Below, piece after piece: positions 14,290-22,140 of a DNA stretch of 23,043 nt. Source of the stretch: an uncultured Streptococcus sp. (GTDB lineage: Bacteria; Bacillota; Bacilli; Lactobacillales; Streptococcaceae); contig CAAEFF010000018.1 of the NCBI GenBank assembly GCA_900755085.1, forward strand, positions 1 through 23,043, read 5' to 3'. How positions within the stretch are numbered: position 1 is the stretch's first letter; every line of letters begins with the position of its first letter. Both the position numbers and the translations under genes were made by a program. The notes below the pieces were generated by a model. That model did no database searches. It worked only from the letters and a program-made list of their open reading frames with translations, and was not told where the DNA came from.

Positions 14290-15735
14290 ATGATTACAAT
14301 TGAACAAACCCTACAAATCCTTAAAAACGACCAAAATTTTCGAGAAATCCTTCTAAACGGTGAGTACTACTACCGTATAGAAGGTACAAGTTTTGATGCC
14401 ATCAGCTATGATAGCCGGAAGGTTTCTGCTAGCACCCTCTTTTTTGTCAAAGGTGCGAACTTCAAAAAAGAATACCTGGAACAGGCTATTTCTGATGGAC
14501 TCGGCTTTTATGTCTCTGAAAAAGATTATGAAGTCGGTATTCCTGCCATCCTCGTCAATGATATCAAACAGGCCATGAGCTTAATTGCCATGGAGTTTTA
14601 TGGGCACCCTGAGAAACAATTAAAATTATTAGCCTTCACAGGGACCAAAGGCAAGACAACGGCGGCCTATTTTGCTTACCATATTTTGGAACAAGGCCAC
14701 CGTCCAGCTATGCTGTCGACCATGAATACGACACTGGATGGGAAGCATTTCTTTAAATCGAGCCTGACAACACCAGAGAGCTTGGATCTTTTTGCTATGA
14801 TGGCTCAGGCAGTAGCGAATGATCGGACCCACCTCATTATGGAGGTTTCTAGTCAAGCTTATCTGGTGAAACGGGTATATGGCCTGACCTTTGATGTCGG
14901 TGTTTTCCTAAACATCAGTCCGGACCATATCGGACCAATTGAACACCCAACTTTTGAGGATTATTTCTACCACAAACGTCTCCTCATGAAGAATAGCCAA
15001 GCTGTTGTCATCAATAGCGATATGGATCATTTCTCTGTCTTGAAAGAACAAGTCGAGGACCAGGAGCACGACTTCTATGGTAGCCAGTCTGAGAATCAAA
15101 TTGAAAACTCCAAAGCTTTCAGCTTCTCAGCTACTGGTAAATTAGCTGGAGACTATGATATCCAACTCATTGGTCGCTTCAACCAAGAAAATGCTGTAGC
15201 AGCAGGTCTCGCCTGCCTTCGCCTAGGAGCGAGTCTCGAAGACATCCAAAAAGGAATTGCTAAGACGCGGGTTCCTGGCCGAATGGAAGTCTTGACTCAG
15301 CAAAACGGTGCTAAGGTCTTCATTGACTACGCCCATAATGGAGATAGCTTGAAAAAACTGCTCTCTGTTGTTGAAACCCATCAAACGGGGACCATTTCAC
15401 TGGTCCTTGGATCAACTGGGAACAAAGGAGAGAGCCGCCGCAAGGACTTTGGCTTGCTCTTAGAAGACCATCCTGAAATTCAAGCCTTCCTCACAGCGGA
15501 TGATCCCAACTATGAAGATCCTTTGGCCATCGCTGAAGAGATTAGCAGTTTCATCACGCGCCCTGTCGAGAAAATCGCAGATCGCGAAGAAGCCATTCAA
15601 CGGGCTATGGCAACTACCAGCAAGCCTGAAGATGCTGTTATTATCGCTGGAAAAGGAGCGGACTGCTACCAAATCGTCAATGGCGTAAAAGAAGCATATC
15701 CCGGTGATGCCGCCATTGCTGAACGTTATCTTTAA
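14290..15735 (+). CDS. murE: UDP-MurNAc-L-Ala-D-Glu:L-lysine ligase MurE
   Basis: A cytosolic Mur ligase that adds L-lysine to UDP-MurNAc-L-Ala-D-Glu using ATP, setting the third residue of the peptidoglycan stem peptide. The 481-residue protein has the N-terminal UDP-binding domain (SYDSRKV near 40), the ATP loop GTKGKTT (118-124), the central-domain HLIMEVSSQAY and HKRLLM motifs (the lysine is normally carbamylated), and the C-terminal LTADDPNYEDP. The DDPN sequence is the lysine-type signature, unlike DNPR of diaminopimelate enzymes. The start at MITIEQTLQ matches the N-terminus I recall for pneumococcal MurE, so the absence of a ribosome site is unlikely to be a start-choice error. It is the only intact plus-strand gene in the window, and an inverted repeat follows the stop. 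Confidence 0.96.
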   Translation: MITIEQTLQILKNDQNFREILLNGEYYYRIEGTSFDAISYDSRKVSASTLFFVKGANFKKEYLEQAISDGLGFYVSEKDYEVGIPAILVNDIKQAMSLIAMEFYGHPEKQLKLLAFTGTKGKTTAAYFAYHILEQGHRPAMLSTMNTTLDGKHFFKSSLTTPESLDLFAMMAQAVANDRTHLIMEVSSQAYLVKRVYGLTFDVGVFLNISPDHIGPIEHPTFEDYFYHKRLLMKNSQAVVINSDMDHFSVLKEQVEDQEHDFYGSQSENQIENSKAFSFSATGKLAGDYDIQLIGRFNQENAVAAGLACLRLGASLEDIQKGIAKTRVPGRMEVLTQQNGAKVFIDYAHNGDSLKKLLSVVETHQTGTISLVLGSTGNKGESRRKDFGLLLEDHPEIQAFLTADDPNYEDPLAIAEEISSFITRPVEKIADREEAIQRAMATTSKPEDAVIIAGKGADCYQIVNGVKEAYPGDAAIAERYL

Positions 15736-15746
15736 TCAAACGAAAG

Positions 15747-15771
15747 AAGGCTAGGAAATTTTCCTAGCCTT
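15747..15771 (+). terminator. murE downstream stem-loop
   Basis: AAGGCTAGGAAA/TTTCCTAGCCTT is a perfect 12-bp inverted repeat 11 nt after the murE stop. Only a short T-run (TTG) follows, so its efficiency as an intrinsic terminator is uncertain. Confidence 0.65.
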
Positions 15772-15863
15772 GTAATGTAAACAAACTAGTTAAAAATAAA
15801 ATAAGCGAAGCGATTCTAGAAAAAAATCAGTTCAAATTTTTAAAATGAATCAAGAAAACACCA

Positions 15864-15998
15864 AAACTTTCCGCTGTGAGAAAAGTGCTTGAAACATTAC
15901 GTTTCAAGCACTCGGGAGTTTTGAAACTTTAGGTTCAAAACTAAGTCATGGAACTTCTTAGAAGTTCGCTGACGTCCGTACTCACCTAAGGAAAGTTT
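15864..15998. repeat. Family A structured intergenic repeat, copy 2 (short form)
   Basis: It has the same orientation and the same four paired arms as the copy at 89-274: AAACTTTCC...GGAAAGTTT ends, AGTGCTTGAAAC/GTTTCAAGCACT, AGTTTTGA/TCAAAACT and GTCA..GAACTTC/GAAGTTC..TGAC. The third arm has only a 9-nt loop in place of the 60 nt seen in copy 1. Differences between copies fall mainly in loops (AATCTT versus ATTAC, GTA versus TTA). The rest of the gap 15772-15863 is AT-rich with nothing recognisable. Confidence 0.85.
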
Positions 15999-16021
15999 TT
16001 AGGGCTCTTTGTCTTCAATCT

Positions 16022-16046
16022 GAGGTTAGGATGTTTTCCTAGCCTC
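16022..16046. terminator. Stem-loop between murE and the DUF1803 gene
   Basis: GAGGTTAGGA (16022-16031) pairs with TCCTAGCCTC (16037-16046), with one G-U. It lies 3 nt beyond the DUF1803 stop on the minus strand, and on the plus strand it is followed by TTTCTATTGTTT. It probably ends convergent transcripts from one or both sides. Confidence 0.55.
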
Positions 16047-16049
16047 TTT

Positions 16050-16700
16050 CTATTGTTTCATAAACATTAGTCTTTCCTTGTCCAAGTCCACCACTAATTC
16101 ATATTGCCCTTCATCATTTTTTCGGATATAGCCTAAGATTTCTAAACTGTCTACAAAGATGTCTCTGCGCTTTTGCTGGACTTGGTCTTTTTTGAGGAAC
16201 TTGAGCAAAAAGCTGGTCATATACTTAAGAGCATACTCAGGATTGACATCTCCCAAAATGGCATAGAGCTTCTCTTGCTCCTCTGTCAATGGATATTGCT
16301 GAGCCACCTTGTAGAAGTAATTGGAAAGGGTCTGTGCATTTCGCGCAAAGTCCGTCTCCTCTATAAGAATCGCTTCATTGGTAGTATTGCGGAGTTCCGT
16401 TTGGAAGACCTTGGCTTTCAGTTCCTGATAAAATTCACTATCTTCTCGGACAAAGACTTCTTGATCCAGGTCAACAAGATCAGCTGACTCCAAGAAGGGC
16501 AAATTGAGGCTGTAGCGTTTATTTTCTCGAAGGATGAAACCCGCTTTGATATATTCCTCCATCAGCTTATCCACTGGTTGATCTGGAAATTGGGACTTGA
16601 TTTGCCGCAAAATCACATCATCCTGCTGATCCAAATAGTTGATCAAGTCCTTGAAAAATGGCTGACGTGTCAAACGTGTGGGATTAATGATGGTAATCAT
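16050..16700 (-). CDS. DUF1803 domain protein, function unknown
   Basis: A soluble, charged protein of 216 residues (MITIINPTRLTRQPFFKDL...). It looks like the streptococcal DUF1803 family found beside murE/ppaC in the mitis group; I know of no assigned function. It is rich in Asp, Glu, Lys and Gln, has no signal peptide or membrane segment, and is predicted mostly helical, with an N-terminal part resembling a winged-helix-like arrangement (ILRQIKSQFPDQPVDKLMEEYIKAGFI). That last point is only an impression. Its start overlaps the end of the upstream papain-like gene by 17 nt, so the two are co-transcribed and probably coupled. Confidence 0.8.
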   Translation of the reverse strand: MITIINPTRLTRQPFFKDLINYLDQQDDVILRQIKSQFPDQPVDKLMEEYIKAGFILRENKRYSLNLPFLESADLVDLDQEVFVREDSEFYQELKAKVFQTELRNTTNEAILIEETDFARNAQTLSNYFYKVAQQYPLTEEQEKLYAILGDVNPEYALKYMTSFLLKFLKKDQVQQKRRDIFVDSLEILGYIRKNDEGQYELVVDLDKERLMFMKQ

Positions 16701-17196
16701 CCAAATACCTTTCTTTAAACTGTAGATGGGGTGACTGGGCTAACTGACTTGGGTTAGTCCCAGGCTGATCTAGAGGAACGGCTAGTCCGAGTTCTCTGTA
16801 GTAGGCTTTCCAAAAGGAACTAATCTCTTCTTCTCCCTCTCCAAACTTCATGGGAATGGTATCAAAAATAGGAAGAATTTCTGCTACAAACTGGGAACAA
16901 TAGAAACCATCTCCATCTGGATAAAAGGAAGCATTGTAGGGAGAACCCAAAAGGTTTTCCGACAACCTTTTGACCTCTGTACAATCAATCTGCTCATAGT
17001 GATAAAGGTCATAGACTTTTCCAGCTTCAAAGAAGTCCTCAGGATCCTGGGTAAGGACGCCACCTTCCACCGTAGCATGATAAATGGAACCGTCCAAAAA
17101 GATAGCCACGTGACTGTAGTTACCTGTAGAAGCCTGGATAGCCTGCCCTATATCCGAATCATCTTTCACAAAAATCAAATCGCCATTTTCTAACAT
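16684..17196 (-). CDS. YiiX/YebB-like permuted papain-fold (NlpC/P60-type) hydrolase
   Basis: A 170-residue protein of the permuted papain-like amidase group (DUF830/YiiX). The motif order is typical of the permutation: GDLIF near residue 5, YSHVAIF with likely catalytic His29, and later GFYCSQFVAEIL with likely nucleophile Cys100. No signal peptide or membrane segment is visible, so it should act in the cytosol. Relatives are amidases or thioesterases on peptides or lipids; the substrate is unknown. The ribosome site AGGAG lies just before the ATG and directly after a hairpin with seven U, which may attenuate it. Its 3' end overlaps the DUF1803 gene by 17 nt. Confidence 0.8.
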   Translation of the reverse strand: MLENGDLIFVKDDSDIGQAIQASTGNYSHVAIFLDGSIYHATVEGGVLTQDPEDFFEAGKVYDLYHYEQIDCTEVKRLSENLLGSPYNASFYPDGDGFYCSQFVAEILPIFDTIPMKFGEGEEEISSFWKAYYRELGLAVPLDQPGTNPSQLAQSPHLQFKERYLDDYHH

Positions 17197-17209
17197 CTTT
17201 CTCTCCTAG

Positions 17210-17233
17210 AAAAAAAGGAGCCGAAACCCCTTT
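17210..17233 (-). terminator. Hairpin plus U-run just upstream of the papain-like gene
   Basis: On the minus strand AAAGGGG pairs with CTCCTTT (one G-U) and seven U follow. It ends only 14 nt before the ATG at 17196, leaving no room for a promoter between. It is either the terminator of the DUF2568 gene or an attenuator of the two downstream genes. Confidence 0.6.
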
Positions 17234-17318
17234 AGCTATAAGGAAAACACCGTTTTCTCGTGTCAATCGCTAGTCAAATAATTACCATTTAAATAATTCA
17301 TTAACTATATTCTAAGAA

Positions 17319-17645
17319 TCACTCTAGCTGAAAATAATAAAGTAGCACTAAACTTCCAAAAGACAGAGCTAAGTAGAGGATTCCTATTTGCAATCCATAC
17401 AAATACCAAAAACTACCACTAACTAAAATAAAAATAGATATCTCAGCAACAAGGCGTTGCCATTTTATTAAAGTATGTGGAGATTTTGGTGCCATATATC
17501 GCGCCCAAAATAGGATTAATAGAACTGCTAGAAGAAAATATGGGAATTTTTCTAGCCAAGAAATTTGTATCACAGACACGGAGAAAAGACCAAGGATTGC
17601 TACAACCTCAACCAAAAAGCGCAGTCCCTCAATAAATCGAATCAT
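17319..17645 (-). CDS. DUF2568 (YrdB-like) small membrane protein
   Basis: A 108-residue hydrophobic protein with four predicted membrane segments (about 8-30, 34-52, 66-82, 86-105). The conserved family pattern LRFLVEVVAILGL and WARYMAPKSPHTL is present, which matches the YrdB/DUF2568 family. No function is known. It starts 53 nt after the natural end of ppaC on the same strand. No strong promoter or ribosome site is visible in that gap, so read-through from ppaC is likely. Between its end and the next hairpin (17234-17318) the sequence is AT-rich, with a TTGACA hexamer but no well-placed -10. Confidence 0.78.
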   Translation of the reverse strand: MIRFIEGLRFLVEVVAILGLFSVSVIQISWLEKFPYFLLAVLLILFWARYMAPKSPHTLIKWQRLVAEISIFILVSGSFWYLYGLQIGILYLALSFGSLVLLYYFQLE

Positions 17646-17698
17646 GCTATCATCTTCTAAGAATAGTCAAATTAACAGTTCCAAATATTCCTTAAGAA

Positions 17699-18634
17699 TT
17701 AACCATTAAATCTTTCAGTCAATTGTGGTACCACTTGTTTCTTACGTGAAACAGCACCTGGAAGGAAAGCGTGGTTGTTTTCCAGTTTGAAGTTGAAAGC
17801 TGCCTCTACCTTGTCCATATTGGCACCAAGAGCCAAAATTTCTGAGTTTGAGTTAACGATGTCTGTAATCATCAAGACAAAGTCAGATTATCCGTTAGAT
17901 GCATTTGCGGCTTGGATAGCTGCTTCGATTTCAGCTTGGCGTTCCAAAACTTCCGCGATATCAACTGTATTCACTTGAGCCACACGAACGTTGTTTCCGT
18001 TCAATTCAAAAGTCTTAGCATCGATATCGATCAATTCTTCTGCTGATTTGCTTGCCAAGTTCGTACCAGCCTTGAGCATGGCAAGACCGTATTCTTCTAA
18101 GTTGACACCAGCCAATTCAGCCAATTCAGGCGCAATCACTTTATCAGATGGGTGTGTTGTTGGAGATTTCAAAAGAAGGGTATCTGAAATCAAACCTGAA
18201 AGCATCAAACCTGCCAATTCTTTTGGCACTGCTACACCGTGTTCTTTGAACATGCGGTAAACGATAGAAGATGCTGATCCAACTGGTTCCAAACGCATGT
18301 AAAGTGGGCTAGCAGTTTCGAAGTTAGCCACACGGTGGTGATCCACTACACCATAAACTTCTACTTCAGCAATATCTGAAACAGATTGTTGGAATTCATT
18401 GTGGTCCGTCAAGATGACTTGTTCTGCACCTTCTGCTTTAGCTGATGTGATGACGCGTGGTGCTTCCACACCAAAATAGTCCAATACGAAAGCTGTTTCT
18501 TCATTTGGAGTTCCAAGAGCCACTGCTTCTGTATCCAAACCATAAGCTTCTTTTGCAAGATAAGCAAAAGCTACAGATGAACCGATAGCATCTGAGTCAG
18601 GATTTTGGTGACCAAAAACGAGAATTTTTGACAT
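17699..18634 (-). pseudogene. ppaC: Manganese-dependent inorganic pyrophosphatase PpaC, interrupted by one in-frame TAA
   Basis: A family II pyrophosphatase that splits PPi to two phosphates and is normally the main soluble PPase of streptococci. The N-terminal DHH domain is intact: HQNPDSDAIGS (His9, Asp13, Asp15), TDHNE (Asp77) and DHH (98-100) bind the two metals. Codon 249 is TAA (17888-17890 on the plus strand, read as tta), just after ANASNG. Beyond it the same frame stays open for 62 codons to TAA at 17699-17701, giving SDFVLMITDIVN... and the substrate-binding motif SRKKQVVPQL. Full length would be 311 residues, the family size, with Tyr expected at the stop from the pneumococcal protein as I recall it. 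A product ending at 248 would lack the SRKKQ region and should be inactive. Sequencing error, a true mutation or read-through cannot be told apart here. Confidence 0.9.
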
Positions 18635-18670
18635 GTTTCTACCTCTTTATTTCATTTATAGATTCACTCT

Positions 18671-18679
18671 ATTTTAGCA
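18671..18679 (-). promoter_or_regulatory. Extended -10 promoter of ppaC
   Basis: The minus strand reads TGCTAAAAT (TGn plus TAAAAT), 36 nt before the ppaC ATG. The -35 region is weak. An AGAGG ribosome site precedes the ATG. Confidence 0.55.
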
Positions 18680-18720
18680 CGTTTTGCCATTTAAAGAAAG
18701 GGAATAGTTGTGCATTTCAA

Positions 18721-18751
18721 TAGAAAAGACAGCTGGAGTGACCAACTGTCT
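18721..18751 (-). terminator. Intrinsic terminator of pflA
   Basis: The stem AGACAGtTGG/CCAgCTGTCT with a 5-nt loop, followed by TTTTC on the minus strand, begins 7 nt past the pflA stop. Confidence 0.8.
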
Positions 18752-18758
18752 ATACGTT

Positions 18759-19553
18759 TTATCCTTTGACCCGTTTCAGGTAATCTTGGTAACTTTCTGT
18801 TTCCATCAAATCTTTTGCATTTTGAACCCGTTCTTTTGTCGGTGGTTTCACACCCTCCAATTTGTAGGGAATGCCCAATTCACGCCATTTGAATTCCCCC
18901 ATGGTATGATAAGGCAGAATTTCAAATTTATCGACATTTTTTAGGGTTTTAACAAATTTCCCAAGCTCGATCAAATCATCATCCCGGTCTGTTAAACCTG
19001 GAACCAAAACGTGACGAATCCAGACTGGTTTTCCAATATCAGATAAGTACTTGGCACAAGCTAAAATCGTTTTATTGGTATGGCTGGTCACAATTTTGTG
19101 TCGTTCATCATTGATTTCCTTAATATCAAGAAGCACCAAGTCTGTCACCGCCATCAAGCGGTCGAATTTTTCCAAATAACGAGGTGTATTCCGGAAAGGA
19201 AGGGCACAGGTATCCAAGGTACAATGAATGCCCAACTCTTGAGCCTTAGTAAAAAGTGCAATCAAGAAGTCAATCTGCAAGAGGGCTTCTCCACCACTGA
19301 CCGTGATTCCCCCTTTTTCGCCCCAAAATCCACGATAACGGAGGGCTTCTTCTAAGACATCATCTACCGTCCGCTCACGGGATTTGTTGGTTTCCATTGC
19401 CCAAGTATCTGGATTGTGGCAGTATTGACACCGCATTTGACAGCCTTGAAGGAAGACAATAAAGCGGATCCCAGGCCCGTCTACTGCACCAAAACTTTCT
19501 GTTGAGTGTACCATTCCTGTTACTTTTCCATAGTCAACTGTTTCATTTTCCAT
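18759..19553 (-). CDS. pflA: Pyruvate formate-lyase activating enzyme
   Basis: A radical-SAM enzyme that places a glycyl radical on pyruvate formate-lyase, switching on mixed-acid fermentation (formate, acetate, ethanol) in low oxygen. It has 264 residues. The cluster motif is C38-x3-C42-x2-C45 within FLQGCQMRCQYCHNPDTW. GGITVSGGEALLQ supplies the SAM-binding GGE motif, and the later DLVLLDIKEIND and IRHVLVPGLTD are family-typical. pflB is not adjacent, which is usual in streptococci. A consensus extended -10 and a cre-like site lie between promoter and gene, so CcpA control is likely. Low-oxygen control was not visible. Confidence 0.97.
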   Translation of the reverse strand: MENETVDYGKVTGMVHSTESFGAVDGPGIRFIVFLQGCQMRCQYCHNPDTWAMETNKSRERTVDDVLEEALRYRGFWGEKGGITVSGGEALLQIDFLIALFTKAQELGIHCTLDTCALPFRNTPRYLEKFDRLMAVTDLVLLDIKEINDERHKIVTSHTNKTILACAKYLSDIGKPVWIRHVLVPGLTDRDDDLIELGKFVKTLKNVDKFEILPYHTMGEFKWRELGIPYKLEGVKPPTKERVQNAKDLMETESYQDYLKRVKG

Positions 19554-19570
19554 TGAGGAACCTCTTCTCT

Positions 19571-19584
19571 TGAAAACGTTTTAT
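19571..19584 (+). promoter_or_regulatory. cre-like site upstream of pflA
   Basis: TGAAAACGTTTTAT matches the streptococcal cre consensus TGAAARCGTTTTCA at 12 of 14 positions, differing only in the last two. It lies downstream of the -10, around the predicted start point, where CcpA would block transcription. Confidence 0.6.
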
Positions 19585-19590
19585 GACTTT

Positions 19591-19599
19591 ATTATAACA
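19591..19599 (-). promoter_or_regulatory. pflA promoter (extended -10)
   Basis: The minus strand reads TGTTATAAT (TGn plus TATAAT). A weak -35 TTTAAA lies 16 bp upstream. Confidence 0.7.
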
Positions 19600-19718
19600 C
19601 GATTCCATCTATTTTAAAGAGTTTAAGCCTCTTTTTGAAAAGAAACTGTTCTTTTCAGTATGTTTCATTGTCCTAGTACAGTTTCCAATATGGAAACATC
19701 TGTCCTGTATTTTAGGAG

Positions 19719-19746
19719 AAAAAAAGGAGCCAGCGACTCCTTTTTT
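19719..19746 (-). terminator. Intrinsic terminator of the nuclease gene
   Basis: AAAAAAGGAG/CTCCTTTTTTT around a short loop lies 21 nt past the nuclease stop. It is symmetric with A and T runs and may act on both strands. Between it and the pflA promoter lies the unexplained palindrome GTTTCCAATATGGAAAC (19681-19697). Confidence 0.85.
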
Positions 19747-19767
19747 AGATCTTTCTTATGAAACACA

Positions 19768-22077
19768 TTAGTAAGTAGTCCTTTTTTTCTTATACCAGAC
19801 AAGACTCATCGTAGCTACTGCCACTCCAAAAAGAGCTAGATAGCTTGTTTCTTGTCCAGTAGATGGAAGGATTTTCCGTTTACCTGGTGTCTTAGTTTCT
19901 GTTGCTACCTCTTCCTTGTCTTCTTGCTTCTCATCTTCGTTCTTACCCTTCTTTTTGCTTTCAGATGTTGAACTCTTTTGTTCATTAGCTTGGTCTTGAT
20001 GAGGGACTAGTTGAGTTCCTGTATTCGATGAAGAAGGGCTAGTTTGATCCGTTGGTTGTCCTGAATTCCCTTGTTGATCATCCGTCGACGTTCCTGGAGT
20101 TTGTGCTCCACTAAAGTCGATTTGAACCAAGACAGGATCATGGTCTGATGCACGACCGTGTTCCTTCATAAAGGAAGCATTGATATGGACTGGTTCAAAC
20201 GTTGCTTTGGCTGCCATGTTGTTTGAGATAAAAATGTTATCCAATACTTGATTGCTACCACGGTAGAAATAAGAATAGCGATCACCTGCATCATGTTGGG
20301 ACATTAAGTTGGTTAGTTCATTGCCCGCAAGGATCTGTGCTGTGGTTGAGAAATCGTAATCATTAAAATCACCCGTCAAAACGAAGGTAGTCTTTGGATT
20401 TTGCTTCAAGCCTTCTTGGACGAATTGATGAATGACACTTGCTTGTGCTTCACGAGTTGGCAAGGTATGTTCCACTGCTGGTTGGCTTGCCCCATAAATA
20501 GCATCATCTCCGATTTTTGATTTCAAGTGATTGGCAATCACCACAACTGGTTGGCCTTTGAATTCAAACTCAACGGCCAGAGACTTGCGAGTATGATCAA
20601 ACGATGGATCGCTAGGGGCAATCCGAGCTGGGTTTTTAACCAGGTGTCCCTTGTCAAATTGCGCTGCTTCGTTGCTAGTCGCTGCCTCTTTTTTGGCTAA
20701 GCTCACGCGTTCCGGATTGTAGAGGATTCCCAAACGAATATTAGAACCAGGCTTCCCTCCGTCAGCGCCATCTACTGGAGCAACCTCCGTATACTCATAG
20801 CTCTTGCCACCCAATTCCTTGATCCGATTGGCTAGTTTACGTCCACTTTCAACACCGCTGGTCGTCCCGTCATCCACACTACCATTATTGTCCTGCACTT
20901 CTATCAAAGTGATAATATCTGGATTGTGAATTTCATGGATAAAGGAATTGGCAATCAGCGTCACCTTATCCTCTGGGGTTTCATTTTTGGCATTGTTGGC
21001 CGAGAAGTTTTCAATATTGTAGGAAGCGATGGTCAGCTTGTCCTCACTTGGTTGGGTTTGAGCTGCTTGACGTTGCAAGCCACCATCTTGGACCGTCAAC
21101 TGTTGAGTAGGCTCTAACTTATAGAAACTATTCCGATACGTTACCACTCCTGTCACATCTTCTGCAAAGTAATCTTTGGCTTTTGCGACAAACTGATTAC
21201 CAACATAAATCGGGATCGTCGCTGTATTTTGCGCATGTGGCCGTAGATTCAGACCTCCAATATTGTTTAAAGGAAGGCCTGTAAAATCTTCTCCCAATAC
21301 ATAGATATCTCCTTTGTACTGAGGACCTAGAACATGAGGTTTCTTTACCACAGTGAGCATGCCTTCCAGACTTTCCCAATAATCGAGGGCATCGGTTTCT
21401 GGAGCATAAGCAGTTGGATTAGTCTTCACCTCCGCCGGCATCCCCGCAGTGATATTCACAGCTTCTGGAAGAGGGGCTGTCCCGTCTTTTGTGATCCAAG
21501 CATCAACCAACATGGTCACTGTTAAACTATTCGTCGGTTCCTTAAAGGTCTTCCCAGCTCCCAAGGTGACTTCTTCCATATAACCTTCCTTGACAGTACC
21601 AGTGATTTTTACCTTGTCACCGACCTTGACCTTGTATTTAGAAACTACATAAATCCCATCTGAAGTCCGATTATTACCATCCGATTCAATATCTTGGGCA
21701 TAAAAACCATAGCGGTCTGTTTTAGTCACCACCGCATTTTTGATGGCTACCTTTTGGCCTTCAAGTGGAGAGCGTTGCGATTCTCCTTGAATTTCCCCTA
21801 TCTTAACCGTTTTCTCCTCAGTATCGTCTGAGGAACTGCTCGTTGACTCTTCTTTATCACTCGAGGCTCTTGTCGTAGTTTCTGTAGTTGTTGTAGCGGA
21901 AGTCGAATGATTTGTCGTTCCTTCCTCACTGCTAGTGCTCGTTACCAGCGCTGGCTCTGAAGTCGAAGCTGTGGTCTCGTCTGCAACTACTGTAAAGGCA
22001 CTACTAAAGACTCCCAACTGACTAGCCAATAAGGTAGCCACTCCCAGTAAACGAATCTTTTTACCGTTATTTCTCAT
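19768..22077 (-). CDS. LPXTG cell-wall-anchored DNase (SWAN-like, EEP fold)
   Basis: A surface nuclease of 769 residues, similar in layout to the streptococcal wall-anchored nuclease SWAN of S. sanguinis. In order: signal peptide (1-32, cut near VVA/DETT); Ser/Thr-rich stretch (33-88); OB-fold-like DNA-binding region (about 90-330); endonuclease/exonuclease/phosphatase domain (about 347-655) with NIEN (354-357), IEVQ (Glu393), NHLKS (His517), GDFND (Asp570, Asn572) and SDHDPV (His646); charged Lys/Glu linker; sortase motif LPSTG (737-741); membrane segment and KKKRTTY tail. The ATG at 22089 lies four codons upstream, but GGAG inside it is ideally placed for the ATG at 22077, which I prefer. 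Known relatives degrade extracellular DNA, aiding escape from neutrophil traps and nutrient scavenging; here this is inferred. Confidence 0.92.
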   Translation of the reverse strand: MRNNGKKIRLLGVATLLASQLGVFSSAFTVVADETTASTSEPALVTSTSSEEGTTNHSTSATTTTETTTRASSDKEESTSSSSDDTEEKTVKIGEIQGESQRSPLEGQKVAIKNAVVTKTDRYGFYAQDIESDGNNRTSDGIYVVSKYKVKVGDKVKITGTVKEGYMEEVTLGAGKTFKEPTNSLTVTMLVDAWITKDGTAPLPEAVNITAGMPAEVKTNPTAYAPETDALDYWESLEGMLTVVKKPHVLGPQYKGDIYVLGEDFTGLPLNNIGGLNLRPHAQNTATIPIYVGNQFVAKAKDYFAEDVTGVVTYRNSFYKLEPTQQLTVQDGGLQRQAAQTQPSEDKLTIASYNIENFSANNAKNETPEDKVTLIANSFIHEIHNPDIITLIEVQDNNGSVDDGTTSGVESGRKLANRIKELGGKSYEYTEVAPVDGADGGKPGSNIRLGILYNPERVSLAKKEAATSNEAAQFDKGHLVKNPARIAPSDPSFDHTRKSLAVEFEFKGQPVVVIANHLKSKIGDDAIYGASQPAVEHTLPTREAQASVIHQFVQEGLKQNPKTTFVLTGDFNDYDFSTTAQILAGNELTNLMSQHDAGDRYSYFYRGSNQVLDNIFISNNMAAKATFEPVHINASFMKEHGRASDHDPVLVQIDFSGAQTPGTSTDDQQGNSGQPTDQTSPSSSNTGTQLVPHQDQANEQKSSTSESKKKGKNEDEKQEDKEEVATETKTPGKRKILPSTGQETSYLALFGVAVATMSLVWYKKKRTTY

Positions 22078-22111
22078 TCTTTTCTCCATCCCTAAAAAGT
22101 TTTCCTCTTTT

Positions 22112-22140
22112 ATTATAAGGGAATGGTTTTACATTTTCAA
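22112..22140 (-). promoter_or_regulatory. Nuclease gene promoter
   Basis: The minus strand has -35 TTGAAA (22135-22140), a 17-bp spacer and -10 TATAAT (22112-22117), about 35 nt before the preferred ATG. It is near consensus. Confidence 0.88.

Noticed and set aside
14203..14307. N-terminal extension of ytgP to 577 residues
   Set aside because: It would cover the ytgP promoter and overlap the start of murE, and a proper ribosome site precedes the ATG at 14202.
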